Shown: piece by piece, positions 48,907 through 59,857 of the stretch
Position numbering within the stretch: position 1 is the stretch's first letter
Layout of the letters: each line of letters starts with the position of its first letter
Assembly: GCF_900116555.1 (NCBI RefSeq)
Contig: NZ_FPAT01000005.1
Coordinates: 1-64,000 of the forward strand
Direction: 5' to 3'
Length of the DNA stretch: 64,000 bases
From: Actinopolyspora lacussalsi subsp. righensis
GTDB taxonomy: Bacteria; Actinomycetota; Actinomycetes; Mycobacteriales; Pseudonocardiaceae
Program-made: the position numbers and the translations under genes
Notes under the pieces: generated by a model
The model's input: the letters and a program-made list of their open reading frames with translations, nothing else
Database searches by the model: none
Told to the model about the DNA's origin: nothing

Positions 48907-49553
48907 AACACCTTCCCACGCTGGGAGCGAAACACGAATACCGACAACGAACGAAACGAAAAGCACGAAGCATCGGATCCCGCAACGGAGCGAATTTTTC
49001 ACGCGGGACAGGCGGTGTCAAGACGAACGAACGCACGAAACACCGGGAAAGAAACAACACGCATTCCGGTGCGCATGACGGACGATCTTCTTGTCACCTG
49101 TCTGATAATTACGATCGAACGCCGAAACGGCGACCGAATCGCCGTGCTTTCGTCGCCGAACCGGCGGAACCTGACCGGCATCGCACTCGCCCAACAGCAG
49201 CCTGTCGTGGCGAGCACGGAGTCACGGAACCCCGGGCGTGCGGTGAGAACCGCGCCCCGCGCCGGAAGCGGCCGTGCAGCGGCACCACGCGAGACCGAAC
49301 CTTCCGATGTCGTCGCGAACCGAAAAACGAAAATCCGATTCGAGAGCGAAAGGTAGAGCGGCGAACGATTCCACCTGCGGATGGCGGCATCCGTGTCGGA
49401 AGACAGAAACATTTCTTCCTCGAACCGGACCACAACCGAATTTTCGCTTTCGAGCGGAATCCCGAACGAATTCCCCACCACTACCGAGAACAGTCCGGCG
49501 GAAGCGGGCGAAAACGCGTGGATCGACCGTGGGAGCGCCGAACGCGGCCGGTG
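48907..49553. other. 0.65-kb leader region of the FAAL-PKS-accD operon
   Basis: No gene recognised. GC is somewhat lower at 48920-49110 and 49300-49450, compatible with the operon promoter on the minus strand. Open frames on both strands are Arg/Ser-rich and overlapping, typical of chance. Confidence 0.5.
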
Positions 49554-50108
49554 TCACTCCCGTGGCGGAACCGGGCCGTCGAAGTCGGCTCGTCGGACGC
49601 GAAACACCTGCAACAGCAGGCCGTAGTACTTGGTGGTCTCACCGACCCACTCCATGCCGAGCTTTCGCGCGGTGGAGACCGCACGCGCGTTGGAGGAACG
49701 CGCGACCGCGAAGACCTCGTCGACGTCCTGGGTGAACGCCCACCCGAGCAGCGCCCGTGCACCTTCCGTGGCATAGCCCTTCCCCCACTCGTGCTGACTG
49801 ACCTGCCACCGGATCTCGATGTCCTCCTCGTAGGGCGGGAGCAGGCGTAGCGCGAGCCCACCGATCAGCACGTTGTCCGAGCGGCGCACCATCGCCCAGC
49901 GCCCGGTCGGCGGCGCCAGATTGGGGGCGGACTCCACCCACGCCTCCAACACCGAGCGCATCGCACTCGGATCGGTGACGCGCTGCATCATGGGGGCCAG
50001 CCACATCGCGACTTCGGGATTGCCGTAGATACGGAAAGCCGCATCGGCGTCCTCGACCCTCCAGTCGCGTATCAACAACCGCTCGGTGGTCAGCGAGAGT
50101 GACGCCAT
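49554..50108 (-). CDS. GNAT acetyltransferase, RimJ/RimL type
   Basis: A 184-residue acetyltransferase of the group that modifies ribosomal-protein N-termini or small molecules. The N-terminal LTTERLLIRDWRVEDADAAF is the family start, the acetyl-CoA loop is WQVSQHEWGKGYATEGARAL, and VFAVARSSNARAVSTARKLGM is motif B. Its target is unknown. Isolated gene, divergent from the methyltransferase at 50362. Confidence 0.87.
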   Translation of the reverse strand: MASLSLTTERLLIRDWRVEDADAAFRIYGNPEVAMWLAPMMQRVTDPSAMRSVLEAWVESAPNLAPPTGRWAMVRRSDNVLIGGLALRLLPPYEEDIEIRWQVSQHEWGKGYATEGARALLGWAFTQDVDEVFAVARSSNARAVSTARKLGMEWVGETTKYYGLLLQVFRVRRADFDGPVPPRE

Positions 50109-50310
50109 ACGGCCACGCTACCCGTTTCCGCCTTATTCGGCCGATCGACGACGTGGGGATGCGAACCACCAACCCGCGCGGGATCGAGATGGGAAAGGGC
50201 ATGGCCGGGGAGTTCCATCACCGGCTGTCCTGCCGCCCCGGCACGCGGGAGCCCACGGGAGGTCCCGTCGAGCGGGAACAGCGGAACTCCACCGGGGGCG
50301 GTCCTACTAG

Positions 50311-52099
<1,789 letters not shown>

Positions 52100-52107
<8 letters not shown>

Positions 52108-52822
52108 TTGTCACCCCGGGCTTGTAGAGGTAGGTGACGATGCTCTTGCCCAGCACCGGGTTGAGGGCGCGCTCCAGGCTCCGGGTCAACCACGGTGCCC
52201 GGAGCATGTCCCACACCAGCAGCCGGTGGTACAACCGCGTGAGCGGATGATCACGATCGACCCCCACCGCGCACTTCAGCCACCAGTACGGCGAGTGCAG
52301 CGCATGGGCGTAGTGGTGGTGAACCGGTCGCAGCCCGGCCGAGCGCAGCCTGCCGAACAACTGCTGTCGCTGGTAGATACGAACGTGGCCGCCCTCGACG
52401 CGGTGGTACTCCTCGGACAGTGCCCAGCAGACCCGTTCCGGGAACCGGTTGGGAACGGTGACGGAGACGCGCCCACCCGGTTTGAGGACCCGCACCACCT
52501 CGTGCATCGCCTTGTCGTCCTCGGGAATGTGCTCGAGGATCTCCGAGGCGATGACGTGATCGAAGGATTCGTCCGGAAACGGCAGGTCGAGCGCGTCGCC
52601 CTGCACGGTGGTGGCAGCCCCCGTGGCGGGAACCTCGCCCGCCTGCTCCATGGCGCCGAACATCGCGGCCACGTCGGCCAGATCGGATTCGTCGTGGTCG
52701 AAGGCAACCACGTCCAGCCCGCGCCGATAGAGTTCGAACGCGTGCCGACCGGCACCACAACCCAGATCCAGCACTCGCTGGCCCTGTCGCACTCCGAGCG
52801 TGTCGAAATCCACCGTCAGCAA
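52100..52822 (-). CDS. Class I SAM methyltransferase similar to mycobacterial Rv3030
   Basis: A 240-residue Methyltransf_11 protein with SAM motif RVLDLGCGAGRHAFEL (about 17-32), GDALDLPFPDESFDHVIASE, EILEHIPEDDKA and VVRVLKPGGRVSVTVP. The start LLTVDFDTLG and the HHHYAHALHSPYWWLKCAVG segment match, from memory, Rv3030, whose locus makes methylated glucose lipopolysaccharides. TTG 52822 is favoured for that similarity; GTG 52813 is possible. It lies 4 bp after the GT4 stop. Confidence 0.82.
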
Positions 52823-52826
52823 CGCT

Positions 52827-54065
52827 TCACCGCCCTTTTCTGCTTGCTTCGATCGCCTCGGCGTAGCAGTCGACCGTGGCGGCGGCCACCGACGACCAGC
52901 TGTAGCGGGTGAGAACCCGCTGTCTGCCCGCTTCGCCCAGCGCGGTCCTGCGGCTGGGATCGGCCAGCAGCGTGCCCAACCCGGCGGTGAGTGCTTCCGC
53001 GTCGCCGGGCGGCACGAGTTCGGCGGTGGTTCCGTCGGGCCCCACCACCTCGGGAATCGCACCCGCCCGGCTCGCGATCAGCGGGGTACCGCAGGCCATG
53101 GCCTCCACCGTCGGCAACGAGAAACCCTCGTACAGCGACGGAACGCAGGCGATCTCGGCGGAGCCGAACAGCTCGGCGAGCCGCTCATCGGTGAGTCCGC
53201 TGACCGTTCGGACCACGTCACCGATGGCCAGTTCCTCGATCAACCGCTCGGTGGGCCCACCCTTGGTGGGTTTGGCGACCAGCACCAGTTCCACGGCGCG
53301 CTCGGTGCGCAGTTTCGCCACTGCCTCCAGCAGCGTGCCGATGCCCTTCATCGGGGTGTCCGCGCTGGCCATGGCCACGATTCGACCCGGAACCCTGGGG
53401 CGATGAGGTGGGCGGAAAACCTCGGGGTCCACCCCGAGCGGCACGACCCGCAGGTTCGCCCGGTCCACGGCGAAGTCGCGCACGATGTCCTCGGCTGAGG
53501 ACTCCGAGACGGTCAGCACTCGCGGTACGCGGCGGGCCACTCGGCGCTGCATCCGCAGGAAGCCGTACCAGCGTCGAACCCCGAGCTTGCGCCACCCCCG
53601 GGCGGCCGCCAGTTCGACACGCCGGTCGTGGGTGATGGGGTGGTGCACGGTGGCCACCAGCGGAATCCCGGAGCGGCGCAGGTTGAGCAGGCCGTAACCG
53701 AGGGACTGGTTGTCGTGCACGACGTCGAACTCGCCCGCCCTGGAGCGCAGTATCCGTGCGGCACGCAGGCTGAACGTCAACGGTTCGGGAAAGCCCGCCG
53801 ACCACATGATCCCCAGTTCGGCCAGGTCGAGCGGGCCGCGCAACTCACGGGGGTGCGGGGTTCGGAACGGGTCGGACTCCCGGTACAGGTCGAGGCTGGG
53901 AACCCGGGTCAGCCGCACTCCCTCGTCCAGTTCCGGATACGGCTGTCCCGACAGGACCTCGACCTCGTGTCCGAGTTCGGCGAGTCCACTGCTGAGGTGA
54001 CGAACATAGATACCCTGCCCGCCGCTGTGCGGCTTGCTTCGATAGGAAAGCAGCGCAATTCGCAC
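52827..54065 (-). CDS. Glycosyltransferase family 4
   Basis: A 412-residue GT-B glycosyltransferase. The N-terminal SKPHSGGQGIYVRHLSSGLAE binds the acceptor side; the C-terminal domain shows ADTPMKGIGTLLEAVAKL and the E-x7-E motif in SLYEGFSLPTVEAMACG. GTG 54065 follows GAGGTGAATC. It leads an operon with the Rv3030-like methyltransferase and the barrel protein, suggesting a methylated glycan or glycolipid; donor unknown. Confidence 0.87.
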   Translation of the reverse strand: MRIALLSYRSKPHSGGQGIYVRHLSSGLAELGHEVEVLSGQPYPELDEGVRLTRVPSLDLYRESDPFRTPHPRELRGPLDLAELGIMWSAGFPEPLTFSLRAARILRSRAGEFDVVHDNQSLGYGLLNLRRSGIPLVATVHHPITHDRRVELAAARGWRKLGVRRWYGFLRMQRRVARRVPRVLTVSESSAEDIVRDFAVDRANLRVVPLGVDPEVFRPPHRPRVPGRIVAMASADTPMKGIGTLLEAVAKLRTERAVELVLVAKPTKGGPTERLIEELAIGDVVRTVSGLTDERLAELFGSAEIACVPSLYEGFSLPTVEAMACGTPLIASRAGAIPEVVGPDGTTAELVPPGDAEALTAGLGTLLADPSRRTALGEAGRQRVLTRYSWSSVAAATVDCYAEAIEASRKGR

Positions 54066-54280
54066 GATTCACCTCACGCATCCGGAACATCGCGGAACGA
54101 GCAGGCTGAGACATGTTTCGGTTCCGGCTCCGCGTAAGCTTACCCGGTAGTAACTCGAGCCGAGCACCCTCCTGGCCGCAGCGGGCGCAGCACATCGGAA
54201 CAGCTGCACACGGCGGAGCGCACCACCGGACAACGGGAGACCGAGTGGTGCCGACCGGTCTCGCCCCCACCGAACACGAA

Positions 54281-54310
54281 ACAGGGGCGTCCACCCGGGT
54301 GGACGCCCCT
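54281..54310 (-). terminator. Terminator of the GH25 gene
   Basis: A perfect 30-bp palindrome, CAGGGGCGTCCACCC and its complement. On the minus strand it is followed by TTTCGTG, 74 bp after the GH25 stop. It lies within the 318-bp gap 54066-54383, where nothing else was recognised apart from the GT4 promoter region. Confidence 0.8.
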
Positions 54311-54383
54311 GTTGTCGCTACCGCGCTGTTGTCACGATCGTTCTGTTGTCGACCGCACCGTGTCGCTCAGCGGACGGTCGTAC

Positions 54384-55826
54384 TCACCGGGCGAGTTCGA
54401 GCAGGTCGGAACCGCTGCCCTGGAACAGGTTCCTGTCCACCGGACCGGTGATACCGGGGATGCTGCCCTTGTTGGTGTACTGCCAGAACGAGTAGGCGTC
54501 CCACCCACCGAACAGGCTCGGCTGCGGGACCCCGTAGGAGGCCAACCACAGCGGGTTTTCCGAGAATGCCTGCGAGCCCGCCATGCAGCTGCTCCAGAAC
54601 GACGGGCTGGCGTAGACGATGGCGTCCTCGCCGGTCTTGGACTTCACCCTGTCGAGGAAGCTCTGGGTCCAGGAGTGCAGCTGGCCGGAAGTCTTGCCGT
54701 AGCAGCCGCCTCCGTTGGGCGAGACCTCCAGGTCCAGCACCGGCGGAAGGGTCTTTCCGTCGTCGGTCGAGCCCATCGTATTCAGCAACCGATCGGCCTG
54801 TCCGACAGCGGAGCCGGTGGGCCTGCCGAAGTGGTAGGCACCGGCGAGCATTCCGGCGTTCTTGGCGCCATTGAACTGCTGGTCGAACATCGGGTTGGTG
54901 AAGTTTCCGCCATCGGTCGCCAGCACGAAGGCGTAGTGCTCACCGGAGGCGGCCACCTCGTTCCACTGGATGGGGCCGTTGTGGTTGGAAACGTCGATGC
55001 CGTGCGCGTTCGGCGGAATGTCGACGGCGGGCTTCGCGGGGGAGCTCTTGGCCTCGGGGGCGCTGTCCGAGTCGGGGTTCTCGGCCCGCGCCTGGGCCCG
55101 CTCCTGGTCCGAAGCGGAGTCCTGCTCCGAGGAGGAGTCCTGTTGGGTTCCGCCCTGGTCGGACTGCGCCTGGTCGGGGGAACGCAGCTCGACCGTGTGG
55201 GCCGCCGGGGTGGTCCGCTCGCCGGTGTCGGGTCCCGCGGTGCCGACGAGGATCGCCAGCACGCCGAAGGCCGCCGCAGCCGCGGTCAGCTGCACCGAAC
55301 GGCTGCGCAGCTGCGCCCGGTGGCGGCCGGAGCTCTCCGGCAACCTCGCGCGCAGCTTGGCGACGCGGGGACGCAACTCGTCGCGGATCCGGTGTGCGAT
55401 GGGGGCCAGCCGCTGCCGGACCGGTTCGATCACCGGCGAAAGCCGCTGCCGCACGCGCCGCACGACTGGATCGATTCGGCGTTGCACCCCCTCGATGGCG
55501 GGGATCAGCCACGCGTGCGCGCGCCGCGCGTAAGGAGCGGCCCAGCGCACCACACGTTGGGTCAGCGTCGCCAGTGCGGCCAGCACTTGCCGCAACCACC
55601 GGATGATCCGATCCGTGGTTCGACGCGCGACGGGGCGCAGCCGGTAGGCGGTGTCACGCGCGAACTGTTCGGTTCCGCGCGCGCTACGCCGCCAACCGTT
55701 GGAAGCACCCGGTGCGTTCGAGGGCCGCTCCGGGTTCGCTCGACGCTCGCTGGCGTCTGCCGACTCGGAAGAGCCGACCGGTTCACGGGGTTCTTCTTCG
55801 GGGTTGTGTTGGCCGGGGGTATTCAC
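54384..55826 (-). CDS. Membrane-anchored GH25 muramidase
   Basis: A 480-residue cell-wall hydrolase cutting MurNAc-GlcNAc bonds. A long cytoplasmic Arg-rich region (about 1-180) precedes one membrane helix (about 182-203), an external Ser/Gln/Asp-rich linker (about 205-270) and the GH25 barrel (about 275-480), which begins HGIDVSNHNGPIQW (catalytic Asp) and has the acidic pair in VLDLEV. GTG 55826 is preferred: GGGGAC lies upstream and the sequence before it is unsupported. The large basic cytoplasmic tail is unusual for a secreted lysozyme. Confidence 0.87.
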   Translation of the reverse strand: MNTPGQHNPEEEPREPVGSSESADASERRANPERPSNAPGASNGWRRSARGTEQFARDTAYRLRPVARRTTDRIIRWLRQVLAALATLTQRVVRWAAPYARRAHAWLIPAIEGVQRRIDPVVRRVRQRLSPVIEPVRQRLAPIAHRIRDELRPRVAKLRARLPESSGRHRAQLRSRSVQLTAAAAAFGVLAILVGTAGPDTGERTTPAAHTVELRSPDQAQSDQGGTQQDSSSEQDSASDQERAQARAENPDSDSAPEAKSSPAKPAVDIPPNAHGIDVSNHNGPIQWNEVAASGEHYAFVLATDGGNFTNPMFDQQFNGAKNAGMLAGAYHFGRPTGSAVGQADRLLNTMGSTDDGKTLPPVLDLEVSPNGGGCYGKTSGQLHSWTQSFLDRVKSKTGEDAIVYASPSFWSSCMAGSQAFSENPLWLASYGVPQPSLFGGWDAYSFWQYTNKGSIPGITGPVDRNLFQGSGSDLLELAR

Positions 55827-55883
55827 GAGTCCCCAGACTCCCAGCACTGAGCGTGCACGTAACCACCGGAAAACACGTACACG

Positions 55884-55910
55884 ACTACCTAGATTGCCCT
55901 CGTAGGTAGT
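55884..55910. promoter_or_regulatory. Inverted repeat upstream of the GH25 gene
   Basis: ACTACCT (55884-55890) and AGGTAGT (55904-55910), a perfect 7-bp inverted repeat with 13 bases between, 58 bp upstream of the GH25 start. Position fits an operator or promoter element; no matching regulator is known. Confidence 0.3.
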
Positions 55911-56084
55911 ACTCAGAGGGCCAATAAGTCACTCAGCGTGTCGACATCGCCCCGAAGCGTCGGAATCGACCCCCACGAAGTAAGGCAACAGAGGTCCGAA
56001 CCACACCACATCGACCCTATACCTTCCACCGCGGCCGTCGAAGCGGGCGGTGATCCGTGTCGCAGTGGCTGCCATGCTGGGGGT

Positions 56085-56477
56085 ATGAGCAACGAGCGCA
56101 ACGTCCTCGGCGAGCCTCTCGAAGAGTGCGGCACCGATCCGCTTACCGGTTTCCACCGCGACGGCTGCTGCGCGTCCGGCCCGGAGGACACCGGAAACCA
56201 CTCGGTGTGCGCGGTGGTCACCAACGAATTCCTGGAGCAGCAACGCGAGTCGGGCAACGATCTCACGGCCGCGCTGCCCCAGTTCGGTTTTCCCGGTCTG
56301 CAGGCCGGGGACCGCTGGTGTGTCTGCGCCTCCCGCTGGCTCGAGGCATACCACGCGGGAGTGGCCCCTCCGGTGGTGCTGGCCGCCACGCACGAGCGTG
56401 CCGTCGAGGTCGTCTCCCTGGACGTACTACGCGAACACGGGGTGGATGTCCCGGCCGACCCGAGCGCGTTGAGCTGA
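56085..56477 (+). CDS. DUF2237 family protein
   Basis: A 130-residue protein of a widespread family of unknown function. Signature segments are RNVLGEPLEECGTDPLTGFHRDGCC (seen as two parts, residues 5-20 and 21-29), VCAVVTNEFL, GLQAGDRWCVCASRW and PPVVLAATHERAVEVV. Conserved Cys residues (15, 28, 29 and others) suggest metal or redox involvement. The ribosome site GGGGGT is close to the ATG. Divergent from the GH25 gene; SixA follows at 94 bp. Confidence 0.87.
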   Translation: MSNERNVLGEPLEECGTDPLTGFHRDGCCASGPEDTGNHSVCAVVTNEFLEQQRESGNDLTAALPQFGFPGLQAGDRWCVCASRWLEAYHAGVAPPVVLAATHERAVEVVSLDVLREHGVDVPADPSALS

Positions 56478-56571
56478 GGCCCACCGGGTATACGTCTCCC
56501 GAGGGCCTTGGCCGGTCGAGCACTCGAGCGGGCTCTGCCACGGGCCTTTCGACCGAGGAAGGAGTACGGCG

Positions 56572-57072
56572 ATGCGGGACCGACAACGCCGACTCGTCAC
56601 AGTCCGGCACGCCAAGTCGGACCGCACCGCCGAGGTGGCCGACCACGATCGGCCACTCGCCGCTCGGGGCCGACGCGAAGCCCCGTCGGCGGGCCGATGG
56701 CTGCGCGAGCACGAAGGTCCTGTCGACCTCGTCCGCTGTTCCACCGCCGTCCGGGCTCGAGAGACCGGGGAGCTGCTGCTTCCCGAACTCGCCGCGGCCG
56801 CGCGGGTCGAGCACGAGCCGAGACTGTACGGGGCGGACATCGGCGAGCTGCTCGCCCTGGTCCGCGAGCTCCCCGACGAGGACCGCACCGTGCTGCTGAT
56901 CGCGCACAATCCGGGGCTGGAGGAGCTGGTCACACTGTTGACCGGCACGAGCGTGGAGCTGAAGACCTCGGGAATCGCGGTGCTGAGCGCCCCCGGAGGG
57001 TGGAGCGATGCCGACGCCGGGTGGGCCTCGCTGGAGTCGCACGTCACACCGCGCCCGTCGGAAACGTCCTGA
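56572..57072 (+). CDS. SixA-like phosphohistidine phosphatase
   Basis: A 166-residue short histidine-phosphatase-superfamily protein. The active-site RHAKS (Arg12, nucleophile His13), the second RARET and IAHNPGLEEL with the acid/base region are intact. In E. coli SixA dephosphorylates His-containing phosphocarrier domains; the actinobacterial substrate is not known. AAGGAG precedes the ATG. It ends 17 bp before the left end of an insertion-sequence remnant. Confidence 0.88.
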   Translation: MRDRQRRLVTVRHAKSDRTAEVADHDRPLAARGRREAPSAGRWLREHEGPVDLVRCSTAVRARETGELLLPELAAAARVEHEPRLYGADIGELLALVRELPDEDRTVLLIAHNPGLEELVTLLTGTSVELKTSGIAVLSAPGGWSDADAGWASLESHVTPRPSETS

Positions 57073-57089
57073 ACGACCGGTACGACTAG

Positions 57090-57608
57090 TACTCCAGCGA
57101 TAGTTCGTGATACAGCCGATGTCGTGCTCGGCCACCCAGCCCCGAAGCTGGGGCTTTGTCCGTAGACCTCGTCGGCGGTCACCCGGGAAAACGCCAGGCC
57201 GGCCTGCCGGGCGCGAGCGATCATCTGCTGGGCGAGTTCGGGGTTGGTGGCAAATACCCCGACCTGGCAGTTCTCGATGCGCCCGGCGGTGCCGGAGTAC
57301 TGCCGCTGCATCCGTTCGGGACGGGCATACCCGGCCTGTTCGGCCAGCTGCCAACAGGTCTTGCGTTCGATCGGCGCTACCAGCCCGGACACCAACGCTC
57401 GGGCCGTGCTCCGAGTTCCCACTCGGCGAAAACACCCGGCCACTCGGTCCATCATCGACTCGAATACCGCGCTACCGCGGGCCGGGGCTACCGTGTGGCC
57501 CACGGCCACCACGTGCTCATGCGTCGTCACACACTCGTGATCACGCGGTGGCAGCCCCCATCTCACCACCCCTCTCACCAGCAAGATCACAAAGTGACGC
57601 TGGAGTAT
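57090..57608 (-). mobile_element. Internally deleted IS701-like element
   Basis: A 519-bp segment bounded by inverted ends TACTCCAGCG (57090-57099) and CGCTGGAGTA (57599-57608). The minus strand encodes pieces of an IS701-type DDE transposase: MMDRVAGCFRRVGTRSTARAL onwards to GYARPERMQR, then YSGTAGRIENCQVGVF, then ELAQQMIARARQAGLAFSRV and TADEVYG. The parts between are missing, so no enzyme can be made. Both ends remain, as in a MITE. Flanking CTAG on the left and TTGA on the right do not match, so a simple target duplication is not visible. Confidence 0.75.
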
Positions 57609-57671
57609 TGAGTGCGCGGCTGGCCGCAACGCGTTCCGGAGCCCGCCGTCAGGCGTCCGGTCCGGCGAGTT

Positions 57672-57860
57672 TCAGCGGGCGTCTTCGACGGCGGAGTACC
57701 GAACCGCGTCGGACCCGAGCAGCAGCCGCACTGGCGGCTCGTCCAACGAGGCGAGCTTCAGCAGCAACTCTCCCACCTTGTCAGGGTCTGTCGGCTCAAA
57801 GCCGCTCCCGGCTCGGAATCGCCGCGCCGTGGCACCGACCGTCTGCTGACAGGGAGCGCT
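57672..57860 (-). pseudogene. C-terminal fragment of a short-chain dehydrogenase
   Basis: The minus strand reads ...DPDKVGELLLKLASLDEPPV then RLLLGSDAVRYSAVEDAR and a stop, the typical C-terminal tail of SDR oxidoreductases. The catalytic and Rossmann parts are absent. It is sandwiched between two insertion-sequence remnants, which probably removed the rest. Confidence 0.6.
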
Positions 57861-57950
57861 GACCTCCGGAATCGTCATCTACGCCCCTGCCCGATCGGGG
57901 GACTGTCAGATGAACGGTGGATCTGTTCTTGGTGCTTCCAGGGTGCGTCT

Positions 57951-58134
57951 CCTGATTCCGTACGGCGGTGCGGGAGATCATGATCGCTGCTGCCAGGAGG
58001 ACACCGTCGAGGAAAGTCGGGGCGTACTTGTCGTAGCGGGTGGCTAACCCGCGCCACTGCTTCGCACGGCCGAATGCGCGCTCCATGGTGTTGCGCCGTT
58101 TGTAGATCTCGGCGTCGAACGCCGGTAGCCGGCC
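57951..58134 (-). pseudogene. C-terminal fragment of an IS5-family transposase
   Basis: The minus strand encodes LPAFDAEIYKRRNTMERAFG then RAKQWRGLATRYDKYAPTFL and DGVLLAAAI, the conserved C-terminal end (containing the catalytic Glu of MERAF) of IS5-type DDE transposases. The frame then runs into unrelated sequence and the N-terminal two-thirds are missing. The junction with 58140-58250 shows no further transposase. Confidence 0.75.
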
Positions 58135-58254
58135 ACCGGCGGATCATCACCCGCTACCAGCCCAAAATTCGGAGACACGCCTTAGACGGAGGGCTCGTGC
58201 CGCTCGTGGAGCGCGGTGGCCCCGAATCCCCGCGGCGGGTTCCCGAACGAGGCG

Positions 58255-59208
58255 CTACGAGAAGTAGCGACGCGGATTGTCCACCAGCATGGTGTCGAGC
58301 TGTTCCCGCGTAACGCCTCTCTCCCGCAGCGCGGGCAGCACCTCCTGATCGATGTGCCGGTAGTGCCAGTTGGGCGCGGCACGGGCCAGCTCGTCTTCGT
58401 CGAACCAGTCGATGAAGCAGGAGGCGTCGTGCGAGAGCACGACGCTTTCCGCGTAACCGCGCCGCACCAGCTCCGCCACCGTGGCGACACGGCTCCCAAA
58501 GTCCAGCAGGGCGTCCAGCCCGAAGCGGTCCATCCCGAGCAGGCAGCCCGCGTCGGCGATCTCGGTCAGGTAGTCCAGGTCTGTGGTGTCGCCGCTGTGC
58601 CCGATCACGACCTTGCCCAGGTCGACCCGCTCCTCGGACAGCACCCGCAGGGCGGTTCGGCCCGAACCGTTGTGCGGGTTGGTGTGCACGGTTATCGGTG
58701 CCCCGGTGCGACGATGTGCCGCCCCCACCGCGCGCATCACGCGTTCCACTCCCGGCGTGAGGCCCGGACTGTCGATGGCGCACTTGAGAAACGCCGCCCT
58801 GACTCCCGTGTCGGCTATTCCCTCGGTCAGCTCGCGAACGAAGAGCTCGGTCATCGGGTCGGGCCCGTCGAACATGAGTCCGGGGCCGCGGAACCAGAAC
58901 TGCGGAGGCACCTCGTTGTAGGTGTAGACACCCGTCGCGGGAACGATGTTGATGTCGACGTGCTCGTTGACGCGGAGCAGGCGGGGCAGGTCCCGGCCGA
59001 GGCCGAGAACGGTCGGATCAACGATGGTGTCGATCCCGGCGGAGCGCAGTCCGCGCAACTTGTTGACGGCGTCCTCGACTCGTGCACCTTCGTCCCAGTA
59101 GTGCGGCGCGTTCGCGAGGAACTCGGTACCGAGCACGAACACGTGTTCGTGCATCAGGACCGTGCCCAGCTCGGCGGGTGAAACGGCGCCGCGGAGCGTC
59201 GACACCAT
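58255..59208 (-). CDS. Phosphotriesterase-family metallohydrolase
   Basis: A 317-residue TIM-barrel amidohydrolase of the PTE/PLL family (lactonases and phosphotriesterases). Binuclear-metal ligands are visible: His20 and His22 (HEH), Lys142 (LKCAID, normally carboxylated), His175, His204 (GHSGDTTD) and Asp261 (SHDASC). The natural substrate could be a lactone or an ester; PLL enzymes often cut acyl-homoserine or other lactones, but this is not shown here. GGAGGAGACG precedes the ATG. Confidence 0.88.
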   Translation of the reverse strand: MVSTLRGAVSPAELGTVLMHEHVFVLGTEFLANAPHYWDEGARVEDAVNKLRGLRSAGIDTIVDPTVLGLGRDLPRLLRVNEHVDINIVPATGVYTYNEVPPQFWFRGPGLMFDGPDPMTELFVRELTEGIADTGVRAAFLKCAIDSPGLTPGVERVMRAVGAAHRRTGAPITVHTNPHNGSGRTALRVLSEERVDLGKVVIGHSGDTTDLDYLTEIADAGCLLGMDRFGLDALLDFGSRVATVAELVRRGYAESVVLSHDASCFIDWFDEDELARAAPNWHYRHIDQEVLPALRERGVTREQLDTMLVDNPRRYFS

Positions 59209-59857
59209 CGTCTCCTCCGGAGAACGGATCCTCGTAGTACGTAGTACTTAGCCGGTTCGGACGTTTCCGCCGGACGTGTTGCCACGCCGGCATTTTTCGG
59301 CGCTGCCCGCGCCGAAACGACCGCTCCCGCGGATCGGTGGCCCGCCGGAGCTCCCACGTGTCCTCTCGGAGGCGTGGCGCGGCACCCGCCCGATGTCGGG
59401 CCCGGCCGCGGCGAGGACCCGCGCGAGATTCCGCCGAGCGGACCGCCGGGGAAACGAGCCGACAAGCCCTGCTCGGAGCAGACCTTCCGGCCCCCTGTCG
59501 CTGAGTCGGGTGAGGGGACGGGACGGGACGGGCTCAGCCGCTTCTCGCGAGCCGAGTCGGACGCACGGCGGGGCGACGGGACACGTGGCGCAGGACGCTG
59601 CCGGATGTTTCCCGCCACACTGCCGAGACGCCGACCCGACCACCGGTTGGTGGCATTCGACCGGACTTCCGGAGGGACTCCCGGGACCAGCGGAAGCGCC
59701 GTGCGGATACCTCGGCGGGTTACGCGTGCCCGGTGCCCGTTCCCGGCGAACACCGAAAGCGGACACCGCGCACCGTGCGCTCCGAGCCACCACGGTACGG
59801 CTCTCGCGGACGCTGCTCCACGCCCAGAGGCCTCTTCGCCCGTGGCGAGCGGAACGC
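59209..59857. other. 0.65-kb region without a recognisable gene
   Basis: Between the phosphotriesterase-like gene start and the end of the coiled-coil gene. Overlapping Arg/Pro/Ser-rich frames on both strands have no similarity. Apart from the heptamer repeat near 59240 nothing was recognised. Confidence 0.5.
59234..59247. promoter_or_regulatory. Tandem heptamer GTAGTAC
   Basis: Two perfect adjacent copies of GTAGTAC, 26-39 bp upstream of the phosphotriesterase-like gene. Such tandem repeats near a start may bind a regulator or form part of the promoter. Confidence 0.3.
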
